A DNA stretch of 12,269 nucleotides from an uncultured Phycisphaerales bacterium (GTDB lineage: Bacteria > Planctomycetota > Phycisphaerae > Sedimentisphaerales > Anaerobacaceae), in the NCBI GenBank assembly GCA_937927975.1, contig CALEZT010000122.1, positions 1 to 12,269 on the forward strand, in the 5' to 3' direction. Each line of letters opens with the position of its first letter. The stretch's first letter is position 1. The notes beneath the pieces are model-generated. The model was not told the DNA's origin and did no database searches. It saw only the letters and a program-made list of their open reading frames with translations. Of this stretch, positions 1 through 6,052 are shown in pieces. The translations under genes and the position numbers were made by a program.

Positions 1-1
1 G

Positions 2-538
2 AAGATGGGCATGAAGTTCACCGTGGAACTCCAACGCAAGGTCGAAACCTATAAGGACGTTCCCATCGACGCCCTCAAGTTCGGTTTTGTTTCCACCGAT
101 CCGAACTCTCCCCAGGGCCAGATGATCGCCTCGATGTACGGCCAAGGCATGAATATCCGCCTGGCTGTGGTGAACAACCTTCTGGTGTACACGCTGGCCG
201 CGGATCCTTCGGCCGCCCTCAAGGGGCTGATCGACCAAGTGAAGAGTTCCTCCTCGACAACCGCGGTCCCGAGCGAAATGCAGGCAGCCTCGCAACTGAT
301 CCCCGGCTCCGAGAAGGCCGACTTCTTCATGACCTACAACCTTCTGCGGCTGATCCAGATGGCCTCGTCGATGGCGCCCATGCCGATCCCGATTCCGACG
401 ACCGCCAAGAGCCAGAGCAACATCGCCATCGCAGGCAGCGCCGCCAACGGCAGACTCTCCGTCCAGGTCGCCCTTCCCAAGCAGCACCTGCAGGAGATGA
501 TGGCAGCCTTCATGCAGATGCAGCAGCAGCAGAACTAG
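2..538 (+). CDS. C-terminal part of an exported-looking hypothetical protein (5' end outside window)
   Basis: The reading frame is open to the left edge (AAG at 2-4), so the ATG at 5 is probably internal and only the last ~178 residues are seen; the stop is TAG at 536-538. The visible part is Ala/Met/Gln rich, with a Pro-rich linker (PMPIPIP), followed by a beta-like segment (IAIAGSAANGRLSVQVALP) and a short Gln-rich tail (MQMQQQQN). No cysteines, catalytic motif or membrane helix are seen. This resembles the ends of large secreted planctomycete proteins that assess or bind something at the envelope, but I do not recognise a family and assign no function. It is followed by a strong terminator, so it is the last gene of its transcript. 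Confidence 0.72.
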   Translation, partial: KMGMKFTVELQRKVETYKDVPIDALKFGFVSTDPNSPQGQMIASMYGQGMNIRLAVVNNLLVYTLAADPSAALKGLIDQVKSSSSTTAVPSEMQAASQLIPGSEKADFFMTYNLLRLIQMASSMAPMPIPIPTTAKSQSNIAIAGSAANGRLSVQVALPKQHLQEMMAAFMQMQQQQN

Positions 539-595
539 GCTTGGAACAAGTACGCGAATCCGACGCAACTGCGACGGAAATCAACCAATGACTTG

Positions 596-635
596 AGGCC
601 GGGGTTTTCATCGACGAAGACTCCGGCCTTTCTAT
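596..635 (+). terminator. Rho-independent terminator after the first gene
   Basis: A 14-bp stem (596-609 with 616-629, core AGGCCGG/CCGGCCT, two G-T wobbles) closes a 6-nt loop and is followed by TTTCTATT. It lies 58 nt after the stop of the upstream + gene. The other strand has no T-run after the stem, so it works best for the + strand, though it may also slow transcription arriving from the hydrolase gene on the minus strand. The rest of 539-651 shows nothing else. Confidence 0.8.
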
Positions 636-651
636 TGACAATCCGCGCGTC

Positions 652-1413
652 CTATCGCAGGTCGGCCAGCGAGACAATCTTGCCCACCCCCACAGGAATG
701 AACCCTCCTGGGAAGCTCTTCTCGAATTGCCCTCGGGCTTTTTCGCCCGAGCAGTGGGTTGGCGCGACGTACCGCACGCCGAGATCGCGAAACGCAGCGA
801 TGATCCGCTCGATCTTGCCCGCCATCGCCCACTCCAGGTGAAACCCGCCCATCACCAGCAGCAGGTCGCCATCATATAATCCCCTGGCCGCCTCGACCAT
901 CGGGACCACGCCGGGGTGGGCGCAGCCTGTCAGGACGACCAGCCCTCGCGACGTGCGGATCGCCAGAGTCTGTTCCGGAATCCTCCGCCCGAGAACGCCG
1001 GTCGTGTGGACATTCTCACAGACCTGCTGCGGGCCCTCGACCTCGACAATGCCGCCCCCGGCCCTTCGCACAAGGTCCTTCACCCGATCGGGAGACGACG
1101 CAGGCAGGTACACCTCGACGCGGGGGTTTGCCTGAAGCAGTCCCGTCAAACCGCCGGCGTGGTCGCCATGCACGTGTGAGAGAACCAATGCGTCGATGGC
1201 CGCCGGATCGATGCGCAGTTGGTCCAGATTCTCCAGCAGCAGCGGCCCGTCGCTGCCGGTGTCGAAGAGGATGTTCCGCCGGGCCCCTGCGATGTGGACC
1301 GCAAACCCCCACGCGGTCTTGAGTCCTTCAGCGCAGGGGTAATTGTCGTGTACCACGGTGATCGTCAGATCGTCCAGGGGATGCCCCTCGGCTGGGTGAG
1401 CGTCGCTTTCCAT
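652..1413 (-). CDS. MBL-fold metallo-hydrolase, COG1237 type (dihydropterin/RFA-P synthase-like)
   Basis: A 253-aa metallo-beta-lactamase-fold enzyme. The metal-binding signature SHVHGDHAGG (H80, H82, D84, H85) is intact. It is followed by the family marks GCAHPGVV (C164, H166), GGFHL (H192) and THCSGEKA (H220), which are characteristic of COG1237 proteins such as the archaeal MJ0301 group annotated as 7,8-dihydropterin-6-methyl-4-(beta-ribofuranosyl)-aminobenzene-5'-phosphate synthase. In bacteria the true substrate is usually unknown, so only a metal-dependent hydrolase/transferase is safe. No signal peptide is seen, so it is probably cytosolic. The ATG at 1413 is preceded by AAGGAG at about 1425-1430, placed directly after the sulfatase stop; the 18-nt gap indicates one operon with that gene. 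The stop is TAG. A functional link to sulfate-ester breakdown is inference from position only. Confidence 0.9.
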   Translation of the reverse strand: MESDAHPAEGHPLDDLTITVVHDNYPCAEGLKTAWGFAVHIAGARRNILFDTGSDGPLLLENLDQLRIDPAAIDALVLSHVHGDHAGGLTGLLQANPRVEVYLPASSPDRVKDLVRRAGGGIVEVEGPQQVCENVHTTGVLGRRIPEQTLAIRTSRGLVVLTGCAHPGVVPMVEAARGLYDGDLLLVMGGFHLEWAMAGKIERIIAAFRDLGVRYVAPTHCSGEKARGQFEKSFPGGFIPVGVGKIVSLADLR

Positions 1414-1431
1414 ACGACAAGGCTCTCCTTC

Positions 1432-2955
1432 TCAGACCGGCGCGCCGGTCGTGTCCTTGTAGTGGGTCCGCAGGCGTTTCAACTCGGCCTTCAACTCCTG
1501 TATAACGTCCGCGTACCGAGCGTCGGGACAGAGGTTCTTCAGCTCATCCGGATCGCTCTGCAGATCGTACAGCTCCCACTCGTCAATGTCGTTGTAGAAA
1601 TGGATCAGCTTGTACCGCTGAGTGCGGACGCCGTAGTGGCGTTTGACGCTGTGGACCCCGGGGAACTCGTAATAGTGGTAGTACATCGAGGTCCGCCAAT
1701 CGGTCGGCGTCCTGCCTTGCAGCAGCGATCGCAACGAACGGCCCTGCATGTCCGCCGGCACAGGCACGCCCGCGTAGTCAAGGAAGGTCTCCGCGAAGTC
1801 GAGATTCAGAACGATGTCGCGGTTCACCGAATCGGGCCGGATCTCCTTCGGATACCGCACGACCAGCGGCATCCGCAGCGATTCCTCGTACATGAACCGC
1901 TTGTCGAACCAGCCGTGATCGCCGAGGTAGAAACCCTGATCGCTCGTGTAGATGACGATGGTGTTCTCGGCCAAACCGGACTGATCCAGATAGTCCAGCA
2001 CCCGCCCGACATTCTCATCGACCGACGCGATGCACCGCAGGTAGTCCTTCATGTACCGCTGGTACTTCCACCGGACCAACTCCTTGCCCTCCAGCCTGGC
2101 CTCCTCGAAGGCCTTGTTCCGGGGCTCATACGCCGCGTCCCACCGGGCCTTCTGCTCCGGCGTGAGATTGCCCGGCGCCGTGAGTTTCAGATCGGCCTTG
2201 GTCAGGGTCTTCTCGATGCTCATGTCCTGCTCTTTGGCGGCCCGGCCCCGGCCTTCATAGTCATCGAAGAGGGTCGGCGGCTCGGGGATCTGCGTGTCCT
2301 CGTACAGATCCAGGTGCTTCAGCGAAGGCTGCCAATTGCGATGCGGCGCCTTGTGGTGGTACATCAGACAGAATGGCTTGTCCGCGCCCCGGCCCTTGAG
2401 CCAGCCCAGAGCGTGGTCCGTTAAGATGTCTGTGACGTAGCCTGTGTGCTTCTTCCGCTGGCCCATCTCGATCATGACGGGATTGTAGTAGTCCCCCTGC
2501 CCGGGCAGGATATTCCAGTAGTCGAACCCGGTCGGATCGGTCTTGAGGTGCCACTTGCCGACGATGGCGGTTTCGTAGCCGGCCTTCTGGAGCAGCTTGG
2601 GAAAGGTCTGCTGCGAACCGTCGAACGCCACAGCGTTGTCGATCAGCCCGTTGAGATGGCTGTACTTGCCGGTCAGGATGACAGCCCGGCACGGGGCGCA
2701 AATGGAGTTCGTGCAGAAGCTGTTGGTGAACCGCATCCCCTCCTTGGCGATCCGGTCGAGATGGGGCGTCTTGTTGATCTTGCTCCCATAGCAGCTCATC
2801 GCGTGGGAGGCGTGATCGTCGGTCATAATGAAAAGGATGTTCGGCCGATCTTTGGCCGTCGCGTTCTGCCCCCGACCGATCCCGCCCGAAAGCACGGACA
2901 ATCCCGCCGCCATCCCCAGATTCCTCAAAAACTCCCGTCGCGTCTGCCTCATCAT
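1432..2955 (-). CDS. Tat-exported sulfatase (family S1, FGly-type)
   Basis: A type I sulfatase of 507 aa that hydrolyses sulfate esters, probably outside the cytoplasm. The start at 2955 is chosen because it has GGAAAGGGG 5 nt upstream and opens with a twin-arginine signal ([10 protein letters not shown], then a hydrophobic stretch ending near residue 30). The open frame continues upstream to 3114 but without signal-peptide logic. Catalytic features: metal ligands DD at 46-47; the formylglycine-precursor motif C86-A-P-C-R90 followed by [16 protein letters not shown] with K134/H136; HHKAPH at 200-205; SDQG with D339/Q340; and K352. The tail has the [14 protein letters not shown] and [13 protein letters not shown] blocks typical of DUF4976-ended, polysaccharide-type sulfatases. 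Position 4 of the signature is Cys instead of the common Ser/Ala. It needs a maturase (FGE or anSME) not present here. It leads an operon with the downstream MBL hydrolase. The substrate is not predictable. Confidence 0.95.
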   Translation of the reverse strand: MMRQTRREFLRNLGMAAGLSVLSGGIGRGQNATAKDRPNILFIMTDDHASHAMSCYGSKINKTPHLDRIAKEGMRFTNSFCTNSICAPCRAVILTGKYSHLNGLIDNAVAFDGSQQTFPKLLQKAGYETAIVGKWHLKTDPTGFDYWNILPGQGDYYNPVMIEMGQRKKHTGYVTDILTDHALGWLKGRGADKPFCLMYHHKAPHRNWQPSLKHLDLYEDTQIPEPPTLFDDYEGRGRAAKEQDMSIEKTLTKADLKLTAPGNLTPEQKARWDAAYEPRNKAFEEARLEGKELVRWKYQRYMKDYLRCIASVDENVGRVLDYLDQSGLAENTIVIYTSDQGFYLGDHGWFDKRFMYEESLRMPLVVRYPKEIRPDSVNRDIVLNLDFAETFLDYAGVPVPADMQGRSLRSLLQGRTPTDWRTSMYYHYYEFPGVHSVKRHYGVRTQRYKLIHFYNDIDEWELYDLQSDPDELKNLCPDARYADVIQELKAELKRLRTHYKDTTGAPV

Positions 2956-3022
2956 ATCAGCCCCTTTCCAGCAGCCCCCGGCCGCGAATGCCCACAACCG
3001 GGCGCGTGTGACTCCGGAGGCC

Positions 3023-3051
3023 ATGATATTGCCAAGGGAAGCCGTTGTCCA
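3023..3051 (-). promoter_or_regulatory. Putative sigma70-type promoter of the sulfatase operon
   Basis: Reading the minus strand, TGGACA (3051-3046, 5/6 match to TTGACA) is followed after exactly 17 nt by TATCAT (3028-3023, 5/6 match to TATAAT). Transcription would begin near 3016, giving a leader of about 60 nt to the ATG at 2955. The stretch 2956-3165 otherwise holds no supported gene. Confidence 0.5.
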
Positions 3052-3165
3052 AGGAATTGGCAGGAGAAGGACTACCCCGAATCCATGTACGCGTGTGTGC
3101 GTCGGGGCCTTCAAGGCTCAGGATCAGACCATGGTCGAGACGGGCACGTTTCCCCGCCGACGGCG

Positions 3166-3246
3166 TCATCGCTTCTTTGCGGGCTTCTTCCGCGGGTCTC
3201 GTGACTCGATCTTGCTGCCAAGGTGAATCCCAGTCAGTCCCATCAT
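3166..3246 (-). CDS. Possible 26-aa basic small ORF coupled to vapC
   Basis: An ATG at 3246 overlaps the vapC stop by the coupling arrangement ATGA. The frame runs 26 codons (MMGLTGIHLGSK..., ending in RDPRKKPAKKR) to TGA at 3166. The C-terminal half is strongly basic. There is no independent ribosome site, so translation would depend on ribosomes terminating at vapC. I recognise no family. It may be a chance ORF; its only support is the exact 4-nt overlap and non-random, Lys/Arg-rich ending. Confidence 0.22.
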   Translation of the reverse strand: MMGLTGIHLGSKIESRDPRKKPAKKR

Positions 3247-3653
3247 ACGGGTGTCTTCGCCCAGTTCTCCACCCGCAGCCCCTCCACTCTGCGGAACTCC
3301 CTCTCATTGTTGGTCACAAGGATCAGACCATGCGACATCGCCTGCGCCGCCAGCAGCGAGTCCATCGACCCGATGGGCTTTCCTTTGGCCTCCAGTCGAG
3401 AACGGATCGGCCCGTACTCCGCCGAAGCCCTCTGGTCGAAATCGAGGACTGTAAACGGCAGGACAAACTCCATGAGCGCGACCCGGTTGCGATCCGGGTA
3501 GTTGCTGCGGGCGATTCCATACTCCAGTTCCGCAAGAGTAATCGTGGAAATGGCGATCTCTCCCGGCTGTCTCGATTGCACCTGCTTCAACACCGCCGAG
3601 GGCGTCTTCCTGATGATATTGATGCAGATGTTCGTGTCGAGCAGGTAGTTCAT
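3243..3653 (-). CDS. vapC: VapC-type PIN-domain ribonuclease toxin
   Basis: A 136-aa PIN-domain protein, the Mg2+-dependent RNase half of a type II toxin-antitoxin pair. The acidic active-site residues of the family are present: D6 in MNYLLDTNIC, E42 in the LAELEYG block, D98 in IGSMDSLLAA, and the LVTNNEREF segment near 112-120, ending with the usual LRVENW. The length is normal for VapC. The ATG at 3653 overlaps the antitoxin stop by 4 nt (ATGA), giving translational coupling; an open extension to 3749 lies inside the antitoxin gene and is not used. The RNA target (often initiator tRNA or rRNA in known VapCs) cannot be told from sequence. All catalytic residues look intact, so the toxin is probably active. 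Confidence 0.93.
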   Translation of the reverse strand: MNYLLDTNICINIIRKTPSAVLKQVQSRQPGEIAISTITLAELEYGIARSNYPDRNRVALMEFVLPFTVLDFDQRASAEYGPIRSRLEAKGKPIGSMDSLLAAQAMSHGLILVTNNEREFRRVEGLRVENWAKTPV

Positions 3654-3886
3654 GGGATCGCGTCCCGCCGCTCGAACGAACCTTGATCTCGCTTGAAATC
3701 CATGAAGTCGTCGGAGAACTTGTCCAGACTGTCGAGGAACGGGCCCCACGGGTTCCCGTTCTTAGGGATGAGCACAACGACCCCGTTGATCTTCTTCACA
3801 TACACCTCATCCCCCGGGAACGCGTACTCCTTCGGCAGCCGTACCGCCTGACTCCGCCCGTTCTTGAAAAGCTTTGCCGTATCCAT
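3650..3886 (-). CDS. vapB: VapB-type antitoxin with AbrB/MazE fold
   Basis: A 78-aa antitoxin. The N-terminal half (AKLFKNGRSQAVRLPKEY, then GDEVYVKKI and VVVLIPK) is the SpoVT/AbrB swapped-hairpin DNA-binding domain of VapB proteins. The C-terminal half (about 45-78, with FLDSLDKFSDDF and an acidic-basic tail) is the usual toxin-wrapping region. I choose the ATG at 3886 over the upstream ATG at 3898 because GGGAG sits 5 nt before it, and the residue order MDTAKLF matches the family start. It binds and inhibits VapC and represses its own promoter together with the toxin. Palindromic boxes directly upstream (3902-3923) are the likely operator. It is the first gene of the two-gene operon. Confidence 0.92.
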   Translation of the reverse strand: MDTAKLFKNGRSQAVRLPKEYAFPGDEVYVKKINGVVVLIPKNGNPWGPFLDSLDKFSDDFMDFKRDQGSFERRDAIP

Positions 3887-3901
3887 ATCGACTCCCATTC
3901 A

Positions 3902-3942
3902 AGTATATACCATAGTATATACTACGATCTGGCGATTGTCAA
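3902..3942 (-). promoter_or_regulatory. vapBC promoter with overlapping paired palindromic operator
   Basis: On the minus strand, a perfect -35 TTGACA (3942-3937) and -10 TATACT (3919-3914) are separated by 17 nt. Start of transcription would be near 3907, only about 20 nt before the vapB ATG. Two copies of AGTATATAC (3902-3910 and 3914-3922), each containing the self-complementary octamer GTATATAC, are spaced 12 bp centre to centre. One covers the -10 and the other the start site. This is the layout expected for autorepression by a VapBC complex. Confidence 0.75.
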
Positions 3943-3953
3943 GCGATTTCATT

Positions 3954-3975
3954 GCACCCGGCTGTACCCGGGTGC
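3954..3975. repeat. GC-rich inverted repeat upstream of vapBC
   Basis: GCACCCGG (3954-3961) and CCGGGTGC (3968-3975) form an 8-bp stem with a 6-nt loop. It lies 12 bp upstream of the vapBC -35. No T-run follows on either strand, so it is not a typical terminator. It could insulate the operon or be a protein site. The rest of 3976-4119 holds no gene I can support. Confidence 0.45.
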
Positions 3976-4119
3976 GACTGGTCTTCGTGGAGGCTCCAGT
4001 ATCGCGGCGTGGGCTCTCGCTTACAGGGCACGCGAACCAAGCCTTGCGTTTCTCCCGTGCCGACAGCAGCAGATCCACCGGTCCGATACACATTCTACCG
4101 GCGTCCAGAAGCCCTCCGA

Positions 4120-4617
4120 CTATACCGCACCATCCTCTCTCGCGTACGTCGCTGCGATGCTCTGCACATCTGCGTCCTGGATATGATAGTATGAGGCCTG
4201 TCCTCGAAGCCGCGTACCATCGCCAGACACTTCACCAAGAAAAGCCTGGTATCCTAGATCCCGTCTCGTTGCGGGGATACACTTTATGATAACAAATCGA
4301 TCACGAATGATACCCTCGACTTTCAGTGTGCGAGCCTTCATCTTCTCCCGTTCCTTCGGTACAAGGATCAGACGGCCGCTGAGGCGAGAGGCCCTCTGCT
4401 CCAACTCCAACGTCTCCTGCTGGCTATAGAGTGACTCTCCCTCATCGTCACAGTCCATTATTGACCAGCTCCCATCTACACGGATACCCTGGTATATCCT
4501 GTCTTCTATCCATGGGATGAAGTGGTAACGCCAAACGCAGGTAATCAGAAACAGAACAATGGAAGTAACGAAACCCGCGATGATCCCTGAAATCACACCG
4601 ACGCCCAGTTGTTCCAT
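4120..4617 (-). CDS. Orphan single-TM protein with a beta-rich C-terminal domain
   Basis: A 165-aa protein. The start at 4617 is fixed by a perfect AGGAGG 6 nt upstream; the in-frame ATG at 4650 has no such site. Residues ~4-28 (GVISGIIAGFVTSIVLFLIT) form one membrane helix, followed by WRYHFIPWIEDRIYQG and then ~115 residues of alternating hydrophobic/polar strands beginning at VDGSW, with LSGRLILVP, LKVEGIIRD, FVIIKCIP and LRGQASYY. This pattern suggests a small beta-barrel (lipocalin-like) domain facing the cytosol or periplasm. The plan of a membrane anchor plus a beta-barrel is reminiscent of the effector type used by some antiphage systems (Cap15-like, which has two TMs), but no nucleotidyltransferase partner is in the window and no sequence motif proves it. 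Base composition is more AT-rich than the flanking metabolic genes, hinting at transfer. Function unknown. Confidence 0.8.
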   Translation of the reverse strand: MEQLGVGVISGIIAGFVTSIVLFLITCVWRYHFIPWIEDRIYQGIRVDGSWSIMDCDDEGESLYSQQETLELEQRASRLSGRLILVPKEREKMKARTLKVEGIIRDRFVIIKCIPATRRDLGYQAFLGEVSGDGTRLRGQASYYHIQDADVQSIAATYAREDGAV

Positions 4618-4870
4618 ATTATGCCTCCTGCAATCAACTGTCATCCTCACGCATATGTCGGATTTCGCGTGATGAAGTCACGAATACTCTCCATGCTGGA
4701 ACTCCGGGAACACAACGCGTTTTGGAGCATTTTCGGAAACATCCCATTCATTTCGCCCCAGTCTTGGCTCCGGGAGTCTCCTCGTTCGGTTCGACCTCCC
4801 TCATCTCCCAGCCGCTGTGGGCCCTCGCGATGAAGACGATGCGACCCAAAGACCCCGCAAATCACCGCAC
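4618..4870 (-). other. Intergenic stretch with short protein-like open segments, no intact gene
   Basis: All three minus-strand frames have short stretches that read like protein: the segment ending in EPNEETPGAKTGAK, the segment NEWDVSENAPKRVVFPEF, and the segment beginning MNGMFPKMLQNAL that ends 30 nt before the ATG of the orphan TM gene. None has a convincing start or length. The pattern fits decayed coding DNA, but chance cannot be excluded. Confidence 0.3.
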
Positions 4871-5083
4871 CTATCGAAACCGAACATCGCTCGACCACTC
4901 CGGGCACTCCCAACAGCCGATTCTCACCTGCTCGTAGCCGCAATCTTTGCACGGCCGGGCGGGGAGGTCAAGACAAAAAAACAGGAACGGTTGCGGGGGG
5001 TGTGTCCAAATATTCAGGCGGCCCGGCGGATGGCGAAAGGTCGCACAAGAGGGGCAGACGCATGGCGACGGGACCATCACCAT
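4871..5083 (-). CDS. Possible 70-aa Cys-rich (zinc-ribbon-like) protein, perhaps a remnant
   Basis: A minus-strand frame of 70 codons starting at ATG 5083 contains eight cysteines arranged as C-x-C-x2-C near the start, then PCKDCGYEQVRIGCWECPEW near 43-62, giving two further C-x2-C knuckles. This spacing is typical of small zinc ribbons. A run of G lies about 10 nt before the ATG. After its TAG the same frame continues, past two more stops, with a protein-like stretch (VFIARAHSGWEMREVEPNEE) to 4756, so the gene may be a broken piece of something longer. A diverged copy of the cysteine region lies at about 5696-5797. I do not recognise a family. Confidence 0.3.
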   Translation of the reverse strand: MVMVPSPCVCPSCATFRHPPGRLNIWTHPPQPFLFFCLDLPARPCKDCGYEQVRIGCWECPEWSSDVRFR

Positions 5084-5096
5084 CCGACAAACGCCC

Positions 5097-5127
5097 CCCA
5101 GGCAGGTCCGAAGCGGGCCTGCCTGGG
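5097..5127. repeat. Strong 13-bp palindrome (hairpin)
   Basis: CCCAGGCAGGTCC (5097-5109) pairs with 5115-5127 over 13 positions (one G-T) around a GAAGC loop. It is flanked by G/C runs rather than a T-run on either strand, so it is unlikely to be a terminator. It sits in a gene-free repeat cluster. Confidence 0.6.
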
Positions 5128-5242
5128 AAGTTGACCGCCTTGGGTCGCCAGCCCCGACGCGTAGCGGTGCTGTGTGTGTGGCATGGAAGCGAGACGATTC
5201 CCTGGGGGGGTGCGCAGCACCCCTCCCGCTGGTGGCCCTAAA

Positions 5243-5274
5243 GCGAAAAACTCCCGGCCCGCAGGGCCGGAATC
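5243..5274 (-). repeat. REP-like hairpin, copy 1 (terminator-like on minus strand)
   Basis: A 7-bp stem CCGGCCC/GGGCCGG (5254-5260 and 5264-5270) with a 3-nt loop. The surrounding pattern GCG-n-AAAA-n3-CCCGGCC...GGCCGGAATC recurs at 5364-5392. Read on the minus strand, the stem is followed by GAGTTTTTCGC, so this copy could end transcription coming from the small membrane gene. Confidence 0.5.
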
Positions 5275-5288
5275 TTGTCGTTCAGGTT

Positions 5289-5321
5289 CAGGGGCGAGGG
5301 CAGGTTTGAAACCCGCCCCTG
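5289..5321. repeat. Palindromic repeat whose reverse strand reads GAGFKPAL
   Basis: CAGGGGCG (5289-5296) and CGCCCCTG (5314-5321) form an 8-bp stem enclosing a second palindrome, GGTTTgAAACC (5303-5313). On the minus strand one frame reads GAGFKPAL, a translation often seen over dispersed palindromic repeats in environmental genomes. It marks a non-coding repeat rather than a gene. Confidence 0.5.
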
Positions 5322-5363
5322 TGACCGTAAGAGGGTCGCCGTATTCCATGCTGCTGGCTCAAG

Positions 5364-5392
5364 GCGGAAAATGCCCGGCCGAAGGCCGGAAT
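5364..5392 (-). repeat. REP-like hairpin, copy 2 (terminator-like on minus strand)
   Basis: A 6-bp stem CCGGCC/GGCCGG (5375-5380 and 5384-5389) with a GAA loop, sharing its flanks with the copy at 5243-5274 in direct orientation about 120 bp away. On the minus strand GCATTTTCC follows the stem, 32 nt beyond the stop of the membrane gene, so it may serve as its terminator. Confidence 0.5.
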
Positions 5393-5420
5393 CGGGATCT
5401 GTCCGTCCCCCTCCCTCCCA

Positions 5421-5687
5421 TCATCCGAAGCCCCCGCATACGACGGCGGCAAGCCATAGGGCAAACGTGATCGCGCTTACGACGAAGCCCGCTCTTGTCC
5501 ACGTTTCGCGTCTGTTCCTGATTATGGCCACGACGCTCACTGCCATCGCTGTGGGCGGACCGAACACGACCAGGACTCCTCCAAGGAATCCGAGGGGAGA
5601 GCCTCACCCAAAGCCCGGAAGACGCAGCAGCGATGCCGCCGCATAGAACCAGGGCGACAAAGCCAGCCAGAAGGCGACCTTTTCCAT
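5421..5687 (-). pseudogene. Small three-TM membrane protein interrupted by an in-frame TGA
   Basis: From ATG 5687 the frame reads MEKVAFWLALSPWFYAAASL... for 27 codons, meets TGA at 5604-5606, and then continues in the same frame for 60 codons to TGA at 5421. The part after the stop is clearly protein-like: GFLGGVLVVFGPP, then a basic loop (IIRNRRETWTRAG), then FVVSAITFALWLAAVV. With the first part it gives three hydrophobic segments joined by short loops, so the two halves look like one 88-codon membrane protein. Recognisable genes here end in TGA, so the code is standard and a nonsense mutation is the simplest reading; recoding or a sequencing error are alternatives. The frame is also open upstream to 5801, where ATG 5717 has CCGGAG before it. 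Function unknown. Confidence 0.5.
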
Positions 5688-5886
5688 CACACCTGAGTTT
5701 GTCCGCTCATATTCCATGTACTCTGCAACTCCGGGCATTCCCAGCCTGCATTTCTCACATGCCCACTGCCTCAATTTTCGCATGACGGACTGAGAAGTCA
5801 ATGCCCGGAAAGTGAGAATGCACCACCGAGGCAGGCCTTGTGGCTCCGTGTGAGAACCACCCCGGGTAAAGATCGCCAGTTTTGCG
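5688..5886 (-). other. Gene-poor stretch with a diverged copy of the Cys-rich element
   Basis: About 100 nt near 5696-5797 (minus strand) align with 4875-4975, which codes for CKDCGYEQVRIGCWECPE in the Cys-rich ORF. By eye about 46 of 70 bases match without gaps from ATGC at 5783, and one single-base indel lies further upstream. In the matching frame this copy has a stop in place of the second cysteine but keeps WECPE, so it looks decayed. The alternative frame (ACEKCRLGMPGV) is open into the small membrane gene. No intact gene is claimed. Confidence 0.35.
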
Positions 5887-5915
5887 TGGGCGCGGGCGGC
5901 CGGATGTTGTACAAT
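5887..5915 (+). promoter_or_regulatory. Putative thiC promoter
   Basis: TACAAT (5910-5915, 5/6 match to the -10 consensus) lies 17 nt after a poor -35 (TGGGCG, 5887-5892). The predicted start near 5922 falls directly before the TPP aptamer, which supports the -10 although the -35 is weak. Confidence 0.45.
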
Positions 5916-5923
5916 GCGGTTTG

Positions 5924-6000
5924 GTCGCTAGGGGTGGCCTGCTTGCGGGCCTGAGAAAACACCCTCCGAACCTGATCAGGATAACCGCCTGGAACGCGAT
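5924..6000 (+). promoter_or_regulatory. TPP riboswitch aptamer (THI element)
   Basis: The conserved TPP-aptamer blocks occur in order: AGGGG at 5930, CCTGAGA near 5950, ACACCCTCCGAACCTGATCAGG near 5960-5980, then ATAACCGCC and the closing GCGA at 5996-5999, which can pair with TCGC at 5925-5928 to form P1. The RNA binds thiamine pyrophosphate. It stands upstream of thiC, the standard target, and feeds a terminator at 6090-6119. Confidence 0.92.
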
Positions 6001-6052
6001 GGACTCGGCTCAAGACGCCGGATTCGCCGCACCGGGCCGACATGCCTGCGTA

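Noticed and set aside
1219..2424. A 401-codon + strand frame over the hydrolase and sulfatase genes
   Set aside because: Val/Leu/Arg-rich antisense shadow; the minus strand shows both active-site signatures.
3954..3975. Intrinsic terminator for the orphan TM gene
   Set aside because: The stem is good but no T-run follows on the minus strand, and it lies about 145 nt from that gene's stop. Recorded as an inverted repeat.
4947..5309. A 120-codon + strand frame in the repeat cluster
   Set aside because: It is open mainly because it spans GC-rich palindromes; there is no ribosome site, domain or conserved pattern.
5097..5392. CRISPR array
   Set aside because: The hairpins differ from each other, with only two related copies and no regular spacer length; no cas gene is present.
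5560..5606. Selenocysteine insertion at the TGA of the small membrane protein
   Set aside because: Only a weak stem with mismatches can be drawn after the TGA, and the residue would be in a membrane-protein loop without redox partners. A nonsense change is simpler.
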